Virus record (IMG/VR): IMGVR_UViG_3300010885_044958
Coordinates: 1-64,000 of that record
DNA: 64,000 bases
From: a virus
Reading direction: 5' to 3' (one strand)
The position numbers and the translations under genes are program-made. Below are positions 30,701 through 38,008 of the stretch, piece after piece; the first letter of the stretch is position 1, and each line of letters starts with the position of its first letter. Under the pieces are notes generated by a model. The model was not told where the DNA came from. It did no database searches and saw only the letters and a program-made list of their open reading frames with translations.

Positions 30701-33700
30701 GAAATCAAGGCAATAGATAAAGATTACAAATGGAAAGAAAGAGTTTATGATGAACAAACTAAATCTTATCATTACGAAGATAGAGTAGGTATGGGTATGT
30801 CTGCGGATTTACTAGTATTTACTCCAGATGATGTTTGTCATATATTTGATTATAAATCAACTAGTGAATTAGAAAAGAAGAAAGAAATACCTCAATGGAA
30901 AATTGTAGCAATAAATGCGCAATTACCAGAATATGCTAGAATTCTTAAGAAAGAATACGGTATACAGAAATTTGGTATGATGCGCGCAATTCCTATAAAT
31001 CTTTATTATGCTATAAAACCAACTGGAAAAGTTGTAGAAGGCAAAAAAGAATGGACTAAAACACTTATAAACGCAGCAGTAGGAAATGCAACTGGAGTAA
31101 ATAAACCAAAAACAGATTATTTAGATTTTATCCCAGTAGACCAAGAAGCTGCAAAAGACAAAAGAATAGATGAACTAGATAAAAAACTAAAGGCATTAGA
31201 AGAATCATTAGGCTCTACTAGAACTTCAGATATAAACAAACAAGAAGAACTACATCAGCAAGTATTAAAACTTAGAAAAGCTAGATACAACCTAAAACTT
31301 TTACAAGACAGCAACAATTTTAAAGCTCAGGTAGAAAAAACTATTGCTTTTGCACAAGAATATTTTGCACAAGCTCAAAATAATCTTTTAAATCTCACAC
31401 CAATAGATAGACACAATCTTAAATCTAAATTACAGATTTTTGGTAATCTCACTACATCTTTTGCAGATGGTATGAAAAATTTAAAAGAAATCATTTCTGA
31501 TAAAGATTCAACAGAACAGCAAAAGAAAGAAGCTAAAGATTTACGTGATTCTTTGTTAGAATTCTCTAGTGATGCAATAGATCTTTTAAAAACTTTTGAT
31601 GAAACAGCTATAGAAACTACAGATAATTTGATAGTTAAGAATATTGGTATGCGTCCAGACATAATAGAAAAAGAAATAACTGGAATGCAACATACAGTAG
31701 TAACTCAATCAAGATTACCGTTTCAAACACAACAATTACTTTGGAAAGTCATTACTCAAAATAACTCTGAAGTACAAGATGTAATGAAGGGTATAAAAAA
31801 GCAAGTAGAAGACTTAGTAGAAAAATTCCAAAAAATCACTGGCACAAAAGACGGTAAAGCTCTTTATGCAGCAATAGATAAATATTTTTCACCTAAAACA
31901 ACAGTTTATACTAAAGATTTTTGGGATAAAGTAAAAGAGGGTAGAAATCACCAGAATAAAAAAGGTGTTGAACAGCTTAAAAAATTATTTGATTTTGATC
32001 AAGTTGCTTACGATGCTGCTTACGATAAGTTTAAACAAAATATAGAAAATAGTGTATTATCTGCGGCAGAAAAGAAAAAACGCATTGAAAACTATAAAAA
32101 AAGATTTAATGTAAAATCTGGTGGCACTAACAGATACGCTTGGCAAAATAAAAGAAACTTTTTTTTAAAACCAAAAGCAGAATTTAAAAGCAAAGAGTAT
32201 AATATAATTAATGATAATCCAGAAATAAAAGAAATATTTGAAGGCACCTTTAAATTAGTCCATGATAAAGCAGTAGAACTTGGGTTAGTAAAGCCAGGTG
32301 CAAGTATGTTTAAAATATTTGAAGGATTAGAAGCAACAGATGAAGAACTAATAGCTAGAGGAATTCCTAATAAAAAGTCTTTATTAGATAGATTGCGTGT
32401 GCAAGATGAAGAATTAAATCGTATACATGATATAGATCCAATTACTAGTCAGTTAGTTAGACGATTACTTCAACCTAAATTAACTAATGCGGAAGTTTCA
32501 ACTGTAAATCCATTTGAAGGCACATTAAGATTATATGAACAACTACTTCAATATGAAAAGAAAAATCAATCTGAAGGTATGTTGTTGGATTTTATAACTA
32601 AAGAAGAAGCTCGTAAATTATTACATACTAATAAATTTGGCAGGTCTTCTAATAAATTAGGTAAAGAAAATCCTCCAATAGAAAATGTAAAAAACCTTGC
32701 GCTTTTAAAACAAAATATTGATTATTATCTTTACGGATTAGAACCTAATGTAAAAGATAAAGAAATAAACATTCCTTTCTTAGGTACATTTAGTGCTACA
32801 AAATTTGGTGGTGCAATTGTAGATATGTTTACTCTAAGCAAACTTGGTTGGAATCCTAAATCAGGTTTATCAAACGCTGTGGGTGGTTTAATACAGGCAC
32901 ATTCTAGATATGGGAAATTGCTTTTAAAAGCATGTGAGTTACTACTCAGACGAGATATAAAGTTACTTGATTTGATGGATTACTTTAATTATAAATTAGG
33001 GGAACATGCTGCTTTAGAACAATTAGATTTAACGGGTATTCCTTTTTATAGAAAAGTCAATATAGATAATATTAAAGATCTATTAATGATTCAAATGCAC
33101 ATAACAGAAAATTTTGTGCAAGCTGCTATTTTTACAGCAGAAGCAATGCGGAATATGTTGAATGAAAAAGGACAAATTGTTACTATTGAAGCCTATGTAA
33201 AAACTAAACCAGAATTTCAAAAACTATTTGACTTAAATACCCCACAAGTTGAAAAAGATAAATTAGAGGCAAAGGCAGACGAAGAAATAGCCGCTTTAAG
33301 AAAAACACACAATATTGCAGCAATTAGTGAAAAAAGCGAAGATGGTTCAATACACTTTACAAATCCTCTAACTGGTAAAGAAGAAGATTTAAATAAAACT
33401 GAAGAGGGCGATCTTAACTCGGAAAAAGTCAAATTTGAAAATAGAGTAAAAGATGAAAGTAAAAATGCACTTGGTACAGCAGATAGTGCAGACAGAACTG
33501 GCTCACACGGTTCGTTCTTAGTAAAACTTATTTCTAATTTTAGAAGGTGGATTACTGATATAATTAAAGCTAAATTTGGGCATATAGAACATAGCGCAAT
33601 TCACGATAAAATGATTGAGGGCTATTGGAGACATTTTGCACATCAGTTTACTAAAGAAGAATTTCTTCCAATGCTAAAACATTTGTTAAATAATTTAACA

Positions 33701-34279
33701 GGTGGTGGATTTACTACTAGCATGAATGAATCTGCAAAAAGACAATATGAAAAATTAAAAGAAAAAGCAACTCAAGAAGGCAATATTTTTGATATTCATG
33801 GCAATCCGTTTGGTGTAACTTACGAGCAATTCGCAATGCACCACAGAGACATGTTAGGTAGAACATTTAGAGATATAGGCGCAATATTAATCACTTTAGC
33901 TCTTTTAACAGCAATAAATGCTATTGCTGCAAATGAAGATGATGCCGATGCAAAATACAGAGATATTTATGTGTCTAGATATTTTCAAAAATTCTACAAC
34001 GAGACAAGCTTTTGGTTTGACCCGCGTGAATTTAAACAATTAATGGGTAATTCTGTACCTGCAATAGGATTGTTTTCAGATTTATATCGTGCAATAGCAA
34101 GTGCTATTAGTTATTCTCATAACTTTTTAACAGGAGATGAAGAAGCTATGGAAAAGAAGCATCCTCTAAAAAATACCTTGAGACTATTCCCTTTTGGTAG
34201 CACTGCAATGGATTTATTATCAATAGACCCAGATATTCGTGAAGCATTGGGTACTAAACCAGGAATAATTAGATTTTAA
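27782..34279 (+). CDS. Giant cargo protein with zincin motif, PD-(D/E)XK nuclease domain and C-terminal membrane segment
   Basis: A 2165 aa protein and the last of the giant-gene operon. VHEPFHVMHAL gives an HExxH zinc-protease motif at residues 463-467, with AETVAHLF about 55 residues later as a plausible third-ligand helix. Residues ~890-1075 resemble a RecB/Cas4-type PD-(D/E)XK nuclease. GTLVHGYAENVW carries the upstream His and Glu, GMSADLL has Asp1009, and FDYKST has Asp1023 and Lys1025. Coiled coil follows at ~1120-1300. Near residues 2032-2050 a hydrophobic segment (ILITLALLTAINAIAA) could insert in the inner membrane. A tail-delivered protein that processes protein, DNA and membrane during entry would fit, but no activity is shown. 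The domain calls rest on motif residues only. Confidence 0.75.
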   Translation: MQACPDKNNPLYQDLEKELGEINALASFHMLGTGEIPSIEKARELLEPKQNIENKGFGVGILNPKYNQLSFAAQKHLGAYLEKSRGLLPPQFFDEGTRKLWVKSSTKKSSKQYNIIDPESGEIIAEKQRLDINQKQSWQDKQTKVANEINDLKTKSEEQKKYGIGEIVLGKRSGVEKDVSVARKVAFLAYLNKPSKERYVRTAANYLYEGAKFSGVNIPVTIIEKMLERFPKEIWDYIIAKKTVEEPTLGALTRGHIPEITSISKISKIKAIEKALGVELLGKEFKTRRSYNNFDDRQWGENIKIDPKNRGKYLSADIREYLEQKGLAKPPISDDEGMRNYAEIHNMTLEQVKELVTPKEQANEDGLYIGTENYDMEMSKFRQNVFNTSKTDVAMHNATTQLKKDISAKLQEKIKSGAIKSGWLETGFHLFDILFNKVGWQELDQAGDPSFHTAFNRLAAIVHEPFHVMHALTYGTEEERAMKNAWDQLYSTKIGREIVDSMELQNSSEHVKYAETVAHLFQAIILPPEYLKNLSPKYKILSDAYAYIQFKLNNPESKEEPLGEETNSSYTEIEKKDALSFFQKFLNWLIKAFNKVAEFFGKELPYLERNVDIEKEHVGEDEKPSKLTPSKDLQTHEKDFVAAMDNLSASIEQLLDIDKNKITTNKSGEFFAGAADFNMGESNIEPTSEQPTLFDNSLPFNEVKDKILTGFTKYTLYPKRIGDIKLKDSYTTKEGKMNKEVAKSMQNWVDGIPEFKSAQIEYSAVENAIRIMPSQKFFPQTGSITGNQYVNPTFETSSGLTPNQNVTPTSEPNYKNTNNLTPESFEKSIDKMKDMQNKIELHDLITDPITGQVREHKYTEELPDGTRFIADGSVTSVVVEKKLKNFGSGLPQDDVDKKIAIIASESGTLVHGYAENVWKNILDKDGKLLPDSEFKEDNEPKPSEGVNYRIYNKIQPFIENFAKTFPEGTRFFTEIKAIDKDYKWKERVYDEQTKSYHYEDRVGMGMSADLLVFTPDDVCHIFDYKSTSELEKKKEIPQWKIVAINAQLPEYARILKKEYGIQKFGMMRAIPINLYYAIKPTGKVVEGKKEWTKTLINAAVGNATGVNKPKTDYLDFIPVDQEAAKDKRIDELDKKLKALEESLGSTRTSDINKQEELHQQVLKLRKARYNLKLLQDSNNFKAQVEKTIAFAQEYFAQAQNNLLNLTPIDRHNLKSKLQIFGNLTTSFADGMKNLKEIISDKDSTEQQKKEAKDLRDSLLEFSSDAIDLLKTFDETAIETTDNLIVKNIGMRPDIIEKEITGMQHTVVTQSRLPFQTQQLLWKVITQNNSEVQDVMKGIKKQVEDLVEKFQKITGTKDGKALYAAIDKYFSPKTTVYTKDFWDKVKEGRNHQNKKGVEQLKKLFDFDQVAYDAAYDKFKQNIENSVLSAAEKKKRIENYKKRFNVKSGGTNRYAWQNKRNFFLKPKAEFKSKEYNIINDNPEIKEIFEGTFKLVHDKAVELGLVKPGASMFKIFEGLEATDEELIARGIPNKKSLLDRLRVQDEELNRIHDIDPITSQLVRRLLQPKLTNAEVSTVNPFEGTLRLYEQLLQYEKKNQSEGMLLDFITKEEARKLLHTNKFGRSSNKLGKENPPIENVKNLALLKQNIDYYLYGLEPNVKDKEINIPFLGTFSATKFGGAIVDMFTLSKLGWNPKSGLSNAVGGLIQAHSRYGKLLLKACELLLRRDIKLLDLMDYFNYKLGEHAALEQLDLTGIPFYRKVNIDNIKDLLMIQMHITENFVQAAIFTAEAMRNMLNEKGQIVTIEAYVKTKPEFQKLFDLNTPQVEKDKLEAKADEEIAALRKTHNIAAISEKSEDGSIHFTNPLTGKEEDLNKTEEGDLNSEKVKFENRVKDESKNALGTADSADRTGSHGSFLVKLISNFRRWITDIIKAKFGHIEHSAIHDKMIEGYWRHFAHQFTKEEFLPMLKHLLNNLTGGGFTTSMNESAKRQYEKLKEKATQEGNIFDIHGNPFGVTYEQFAMHHRDMLGRTFRDIGAILITLALLTAINAIAANEDDADAKYRDIYVSRYFQKFYNETSFWFDPREFKQLMGNSVPAIGLFSDLYRAIASAISYSHNFLTGDEEAMEKKHPLKNTLRLFPFGSTAMDLLSIDPDIREALGTKPGIIRF

Positions 34280-34311
34280 TTTGTTTATTTCAGAATAATT
34301 CTTTATCTTTG
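34280..34311 (+). promoter_or_regulatory. Perfect Bacteroidota-type promoter
   Basis: TTTG (34280-34283), a 20-base spacer and TATCTTTG (34304-34311) match TTTG-N19-21-TAnnTTTG exactly. It starts in the first base after the stop of the giant operon, and ATG 34333 is 22 bases downstream, giving a leader of about 15 bases. Confidence 0.8.
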
Positions 34312-34332
34312 TGTCTTAAAACCAATAATAAT

Positions 34333-34761
34333 ATGACTGATTACAAGACAATGTTTCTTACTAAGGCAACACAACGACTTAGAGATGGTGGATCAATGGC
34401 AACATTTCGACTTATTCCACTAACTGCCGATGCCCCGTTTTTGGCAGGAGAATTTGATACTACTCGAAATGTTCTAGTACTTTTATCTAAAGAAAAAAAG
34501 GGTGAATTGCAATCTATCCCTGCAATAACCGAAGCAGGAGATTATAAAGTGACAAAGACAAACAAACCTGTAATTGAAAGGCGAACTATCGACGAGTGGT
34601 TTGAAATTCACGTGGATAATATAGAGTCAATAGTTTCTTTTATTAAAACTATAGCTGTAAATGGAGATGATTCGAGCATCTATATGCCGTATCTCAGCCA
34701 GATCATACCGACTGTAAAAGGTGAAATGGAAAAGCCCAAGTCTTTAATCCTCGAAGCCTAA
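34333..34761 (+). CDS. Hypothetical protein behind its own strong promoter
   Basis: A 142 aa protein starting MTDYKTMFLTKATQRLRDGG. An upstream in-frame TTG at 34309 lies inside the promoter and is rejected, so ATG 34333 is the start. The protein is a mixed alpha/beta polypeptide with no signal peptide or known motif (LIPLTADAPFLAGEFDTTRNVLVLLSKE). It is a single-gene transcription unit, with a consensus promoter before it and a hairpin terminator after it, which suggests substantial expression independent of the cargo operon. Function is unknown. Confidence 0.8.
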   Translation: MTDYKTMFLTKATQRLRDGGSMATFRLIPLTADAPFLAGEFDTTRNVLVLLSKEKKGELQSIPAITEAGDYKVTKTNKPVIERRTIDEWFEIHVDNIESIVSFIKTIAVNGDDSSIYMPYLSQIIPTVKGEMEKPKSLILEA

Positions 34762-34784
34762 ATAATTACCCCTTCCTCTAGATT

Positions 34785-34817
34785 AGTACCATTAGAGCAA
34801 TCTTTTGGTACTTTTTT
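34785..34817 (+). terminator. Rho-independent terminator
   Basis: AGTACCA (34785-34791) pairs with TGGTACT (34806-34812) across a 14-base loop and is followed by TTTTT. It closes the 34333 transcription unit. Confidence 0.75.
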
Positions 34818-34842
34818 ATGTCCTTAAAAATGCTTATATTTT
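34812..34842 (+). promoter_or_regulatory. Possible -7 element directly before the 34846 gene
   Basis: TATATTTT (34835-34842) is followed after only three bases by ATG 34846. TTTT at 34812-34815, in the terminator U-tract, is the only -33 candidate (19-base spacer). If used, the transcript would be leaderless or nearly so. Confidence 0.35.
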
Positions 34843-34845
34843 AGT

Positions 34846-35508
34846 ATGAAATACTTAGTAATAGTTCTTGGGATAATTATATTATTGCTTTGTGGAGTAA
34901 TTATATATAAAAATCATCAATATAATAAATTGCAAGTGCAAACTACTGAAAAGCCAATTTTTGCGCCAGTTTTGCAAAAATCTGATAAAAATGGCAATAA
35001 TTATGTAGAAATTAAGCAAACACTTTATACTCAAGACCAAATGAATAAAGTCACGGATAGCCTTAGACGTGTTTATAAATCTGGAAAAATCGTTGGGCAA
35101 GTACAAATAGTTACAAAACTAGATACAATTTCCCAGATTATACCAATTTATATCCATGATACTTTAATTACTGTTGTAGACAGCAACAGGTATATAAAAC
35201 AATCATTTCAAGGCAATCTAAACACTAATTCAGGGCAATTTCACTTAGATCTTACTAACGATACAATGACCTATATAGATGCCGTTAAGTACCGTATATT
35301 TAAGGCAAATGAGCATAATATTATCATAAATCATAGCAACCCGTATTTATCTACGATTTCTGGCAATGCAATAAAACTAAAAGAAAAAAAAGTTCAAGCG
35401 GTTTTTGGTCCATATTTTGGATTTGGCTACTCACCTATGAGTAACAGATTAGAACCAACTTTAGGGTTATCATTAACATATAATTTAATTTCAATTTATA
35501 AAAAATAA
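34846..35508 (+). CDS. Membrane-anchored periplasmic protein, spanin-like candidate
   Basis: A 220 aa protein with an N-terminal membrane anchor (residues ~3-22, YLVIVLGIIILLLCGVIIY) followed by a hydrophilic extracytoplasmic region. The C-terminal ~30 residues (GPYFGFGYSPMSNRLEPTLGLSLTYNL) look like paired beta-strands of an outer-membrane or beta-barrel type protein. This organisation is frequent in uncharacterised Bacteroidota phage proteins. An anchor at one end and an outer-membrane-like end at the other would suit a spanin or an envelope-exclusion protein; this is inference. It runs straight into the next gene (3-base gap). Confidence 0.75.
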   Translation: MKYLVIVLGIIILLLCGVIIYKNHQYNKLQVQTTEKPIFAPVLQKSDKNGNNYVEIKQTLYTQDQMNKVTDSLRRVYKSGKIVGQVQIVTKLDTISQIIPIYIHDTLITVVDSNRYIKQSFQGNLNTNSGQFHLDLTNDTMTYIDAVKYRIFKANEHNIIINHSNPYLSTISGNAIKLKEKKVQAVFGPYFGFGYSPMSNRLEPTLGLSLTYNLISIYKK

Positions 35509-35511
35509 ATC

Positions 35512-35916
35512 ATGGCGTATCAAATACCAAAATCAACAATCTCTACCCCAGACCTAGACTATTATGCGTCTATGCTCTTTCAGTTACCTACTAAAGTACA
35601 GTTTTGTCATCATTCTACAACATCTTACGCAAGTCATAAAGCCTTGGATAAAACTTATGATGCATTAAATGACCTAAAAGATTCAATTATAGAAAAACTA
35701 ATAGGTTGCATGGGACATAGATATAAAAATCTTAATATGATTTCGTTATCAAGTTATTATGAAGGAATGAATATGCAAGTAGCTGAGGAAATTTGCCAAT
35801 TTGCCAAAAAATTAATGGATTGGTCAGATAAAAACGGTTATTCTGATATAAATAATCTAAGTCAAGAGTATCTCGGAGTGGGATCACAATTGAAATATTT
35901 ACTTACTTTATCCTAG
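35512..35916 (+). CDS. Helical protein, possibly Dps/ferritin-like bundle
   Basis: A 134 aa, mostly helical protein. FCHHSTTSYASHKALDKTYDALNDLKDSIIEKLIG resembles the first helices of Dps/ferritin-like proteins (a His, then an HKAL-type His, then a D/E-rich helix), and similar small proteins recur in crAss-like phages. The usual iron-ligand set is not clearly complete, so iron storage or oxidation should not be assumed. It is probably co-transcribed with the upstream membrane-anchored protein, and a consensus promoter begins just after its stop. Confidence 0.7.
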   Translation: MAYQIPKSTISTPDLDYYASMLFQLPTKVQFCHHSTTSYASHKALDKTYDALNDLKDSIIEKLIGCMGHRYKNLNMISLSSYYEGMNMQVAEEICQFAKKLMDWSDKNGYSDINNLSQEYLGVGSQLKYLLTLS

Positions 35917-35918
35917 CA

Positions 35919-35950
35919 TTTGGAAATACCAAATTAATTCGTTATATTTT
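35919..35950 (+). promoter_or_regulatory. TTTG-N20-TATATTTT promoter, variant 1
   Basis: TTTG (35919-35922), a 20-base spacer and TATATTTT (35943-35950) lie before ATG 35973. The element shares TTTGGAAATACCA and the ATATTTTATTAT block with the promoter at 36423. These are two copies of one promoter design within 500 bases. Confidence 0.7.
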
Positions 35951-35972
35951 ATTATCTAAATAAATACTAACA

Positions 35973-36296
35973 ATGGCTAATCATGAATGTTTAAGGTACT
36001 TCACTCCTAAAGATCCGTCAGGCTGGCCTACATGCGGCCAGATGCAAGGTTTTACAAATAACGTGGCTTTACCTTGTTTAAACAAGGGTTGTGACTTTAT
36101 TGAGTTACCTGCAAAACAAATGACTATTCCAACTGGAAATAAACGCTGTTTTCACCCTCTAGGGTTGCGCTATTTCTACAGAGTTTTAAGAACTACACCA
36201 GTAACTATACAGCCAAATTCATTGGTTTGCGCCTATGATTTTCCAAAAACTCCAAATGACTGCCAATGGTTGGAGTGGTATAAAATATGTATGTAA
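35973..36296 (+). CDS. Cys-rich hypothetical protein
   Basis: A 107 aa protein with seven cysteines (C6, C21, C35, C40 and others) in a compact Pro/Thr-rich sequence. The spacing (C...C then C-x4-C) suggests metal binding or disulfides but matches no zinc ribbon I recognise. It has no signal peptide. Its own promoter (35919) and terminator (36348) make it a monocistronic unit. Function is unknown. Confidence 0.75.
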   Translation: MANHECLRYFTPKDPSGWPTCGQMQGFTNNVALPCLNKGCDFIELPAKQMTIPTGNKRCFHPLGLRYFYRVLRTTPVTIQPNSLVCAYDFPKTPNDCQWLEWYKICM

Positions 36297-36347
36297 ATAA
36301 TTCCCACCACAAATTCTAAGTCTTACTCAAGATTTAAGAATTTAAAA

Positions 36348-36396
36348 AAGATCCAAGCTATCCTTTTAAGGAAATCTGCCTGGATCTTATTTTTTT
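36348..36396 (+). terminator. Rho-independent terminator
   Basis: AAGATCCA (36348-36355) pairs with TGGATCTT (36381-36388). The stem is extended by GC/GC after a single mismatch, encloses a small TCCTT/AAGGA hairpin and is followed by a seven-T run. It ends the 35973 unit. Confidence 0.8.
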
Positions 36397-36422
36397 ATTC
36401 AAATAAAATGCACTACATTTGA

Positions 36423-36454
36423 TTTGGAAATACCAGAACTTTTACGTATATTTT
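36423..36454 (+). promoter_or_regulatory. TTTG-N20-TATATTTT promoter, variant 2
   Basis: TTTG (36423-36426), a 20-base spacer and TATATTTT (36447-36454). It is nearly a repeat of the promoter at 35919. Transcription would start near 36460, giving a leader of about 95 bases before ATG 36554. Confidence 0.7.
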
Positions 36455-36466
36455 ATTATACAGGTT

Positions 36467-36551
36467 CTGATACAACCAACAAAGACATTGCCTTATTTAG
36501 ACTTGATTGGTATCAGCTTTCATTTACTATTTAAGGCTTTTTTATTTTATA
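36467..36551 (+). promoter_or_regulatory. Possible attenuator leader of the endonuclease gene
   Basis: Two interleaved stems are visible. CTGATAC (36467-36473) can pair with GTATCAG (36510-36516). GCCTTA..TAG (36490-36500) can pair with CTA..TAAGGC (36527-36537), which is followed by TTTTTTATTTT. The order a-b-a'-b' makes them mutually exclusive or pseudoknotted, as in an antiterminator/terminator pair. It ends just before ATG 36554. Confidence 0.45.
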
Positions 36552-36553
36552 CC

Positions 36554-37090
36554 ATGCCTAAAAAAATTGAAATTGTTGAAGGTAAAAAATTATGTAGTAA
36601 ATGTAAAGAATGGAAAGAATTGGATAAATTCGGTTTAGATAAAGTTAATTTATCTGGTTATGCTTCTAGATGCAAAAAATGTAGGAGTGAGGATGCAAAT
36701 AAAAAATATATTCCTAAAAAACCCAGAGATAGAATAAGGGTTGATCGTGCTACGCAAAATAAAAAATATAAATATTCTAAAGAAAAACTTCAACAATATA
36801 ATTTATATAAAAAATATAAAATTATTCCTGAACAATATCAAGAAATGCTCAATCAACAAAATCATTGTTGTGCAATATGCAAAAAACCTGAAAATTCTAC
36901 TAACTCTACAAATGAATGTAAAGCATTAGCAGTTGATCATGATCATGATACAGGAGAAAATAGAGGACTGCTGTGTCAAAAATGTAATACTGCTTTAGGT
37001 TCTTTCAAAGATTCTATAGAAAATTTAAAAGAAGCCATAAAATATTTGGAATATTGGCAAAACAATAGTAATTTTACAAACAATATATAA
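36554..37090 (+). CDS. Endonuclease VII-like HNH (homing-type) endonuclease
   Basis: A 178 aa protein from ATG 36554. The longer frame to 36419 overlaps the promoter and leader and is rejected. The N-terminus has a CxxC...CxxC zinc ribbon (CSKCKEWKELDKF ... CKKCRS). The C-terminal half carries CAICKK ... LAVDHDHDTGENRGLLCQKCNTALG, the recombination endonuclease VII/HNH beta-beta-alpha-metal motif with four zinc cysteines and the DHDH catalytic region. Such free-standing genes in phages are usually mobile homing endonucleases. It sits between two small unrelated genes, with its own promoter and structured leader, which supports a late insertion. Confidence 0.85.
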   Translation: MPKKIEIVEGKKLCSKCKEWKELDKFGLDKVNLSGYASRCKKCRSEDANKKYIPKKPRDRIRVDRATQNKKYKYSKEKLQQYNLYKKYKIIPEQYQEMLNQQNHCCAICKKPENSTNSTNECKALAVDHDHDTGENRGLLCQKCNTALGSFKDSIENLKEAIKYLEYWQNNSNFTNNI

Positions 37091-37109
37091 AAACTAAATC
37101 AATAAAAAT

Positions 37110-37415
37110 ATGCCAGAACAATTACAAACAATTCCCAAGATTAATGCTGATGCCCAAATTAAGATGACTTTAGATTACAACGATTCAGGTAGTGTAGCTA
37201 CGGCAGTGTATGTGATCAGTAAATTTTGGAAAGACAATAATCCTGAAAAACTTGAAGAACTCAAGAGATTACTTGAAAACAAAGAGCCTATAACCGAGAT
37301 AGAGCATCATACTTTGCTTTGCCTAGACTTGCTCTACAAAAAAATAGTAAAAGCAGCCAAAGATCAAGGCATGACTACAGAAATCGAGTTAAAAGATGCA
37401 TTTTCTACTTTTTAA
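37110..37415 (+). CDS. Hypothetical small helical protein
   Basis: A 101 aa protein (MPEQLQTIPKINADAQIKM). It is mostly helical and charged, with no recognised motif. It follows the endonuclease gene by 19 bases. It is the last plus-strand gene of this block, and its stop codon overlaps the stop of the convergent gene at 37412 by four bases. There is no hairpin between them, so transcripts from both sides may run into each other. Confidence 0.7.
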   Translation: MPEQLQTIPKINADAQIKMTLDYNDSGSVATAVYVISKFWKDNNPEKLEELKRLLENKEPITEIEHHTLLCLDLLYKKIVKAAKDQGMTTEIELKDAFSTF

Positions 37416-37669
37416 TCTTCTTCAAAGAAAGATACAATATCTAAAAAATCATTGTCAATTACATCATCTAAAGCTATAGGATCAATTCTTGTAGCTTTTT
37501 TTTGTTCCCCATCCATAAGGACTGAATCACTAAAAGCTTCATTATCAAAATAGCCCATATCCATTGCGATTAAATTTTCTATTTCTTCTGCAAATTGGTC
37601 ATCGGGCATTTCAAAAAAGAAACTGCTAGGAAAATTTACGACCTTGCCTGTAGGTAAACTGAATTTCAA
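37412..37669 (-). CDS. Acidic hypothetical protein
   Basis: An 85 aa acidic protein (MKFSLPTGKVVNFPSSFFFEMPDDQFAEEIENL ... DFLDIVSFFEED) with no recognised domain. Its high negative charge would suit a DNA mimic or a protein-binding partner, but this is speculative. A consensus promoter (37692-37722) directly upstream gives it a separate transcript. It is the most downstream gene of the minus-strand block. Confidence 0.7.
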   Translation of the reverse strand: MKFSLPTGKVVNFPSSFFFEMPDDQFAEEIENLIAMDMGYFDNEAFSDSVLMDGEQKKATRIDPIALDDVIDNDFLDIVSFFEED

Positions 37670-37691
37670 TTTGTGTATTGTTTAGTTACTA

Positions 37692-37722
37692 CAAATATAC
37701 GAATTTCTGAATACTAACCAAA
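37692..37722 (-). promoter_or_regulatory. Perfect Bacteroidota-type promoter
   Basis: Read on the minus strand: TTTG (37722-37719), a 19-base spacer and TATATTTG (37699-37692). The start codon of the acidic gene follows 23 bases later. The -33 box overlaps the 3' end of the upstream gene. Confidence 0.75.
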
Positions 37723-38007
37723 TGCCTCGGTTTCTTGAAATTTTAAAGCTTTTACTGCATTTATAGATTCTCGTCCTGCTTTGTTGTGGTAGAGTATCTT
37801 TATAATAAGATCTAATTGAGAATTTCCCATTTTCTCAATTTTAGATGCATCCTTCTCACAAAATTTTCTGTATTCTCCTAATTGATGCTTAAACTGTTTA
37901 TTTTCAGATTTAATTCTAGTATTTTCAGCCTTTAACTGAACAAACTTGTCCAACAAATCATAATAGAGATCTTCTCTTAATTCTTTTACTTTAGATTCTG
38001 TATACAT
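37714..38007 (-). CDS. Coiled-coil hypothetical protein
   Basis: A 97 aa protein whose residues ~5-50 form a clear heptad-rich coiled coil (LREDLYYDLLDKFVQLKAEN ...). The C-terminus contains NKAGRESINAVKALKF. It is likely a dimerising small regulator or scaffold. No DNA-binding motif is seen. It lies one base downstream of the 38392 gene. Confidence 0.65.
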   Translation of the reverse strand: MYTESKVKELREDLYYDLLDKFVQLKAENTRIKSENKQFKHQLGEYRKFCEKDASKIEKMGNSQLDLIIKILYHNKAGRESINAVKALKFQETEAFG

Positions 38008-38008
38008 A

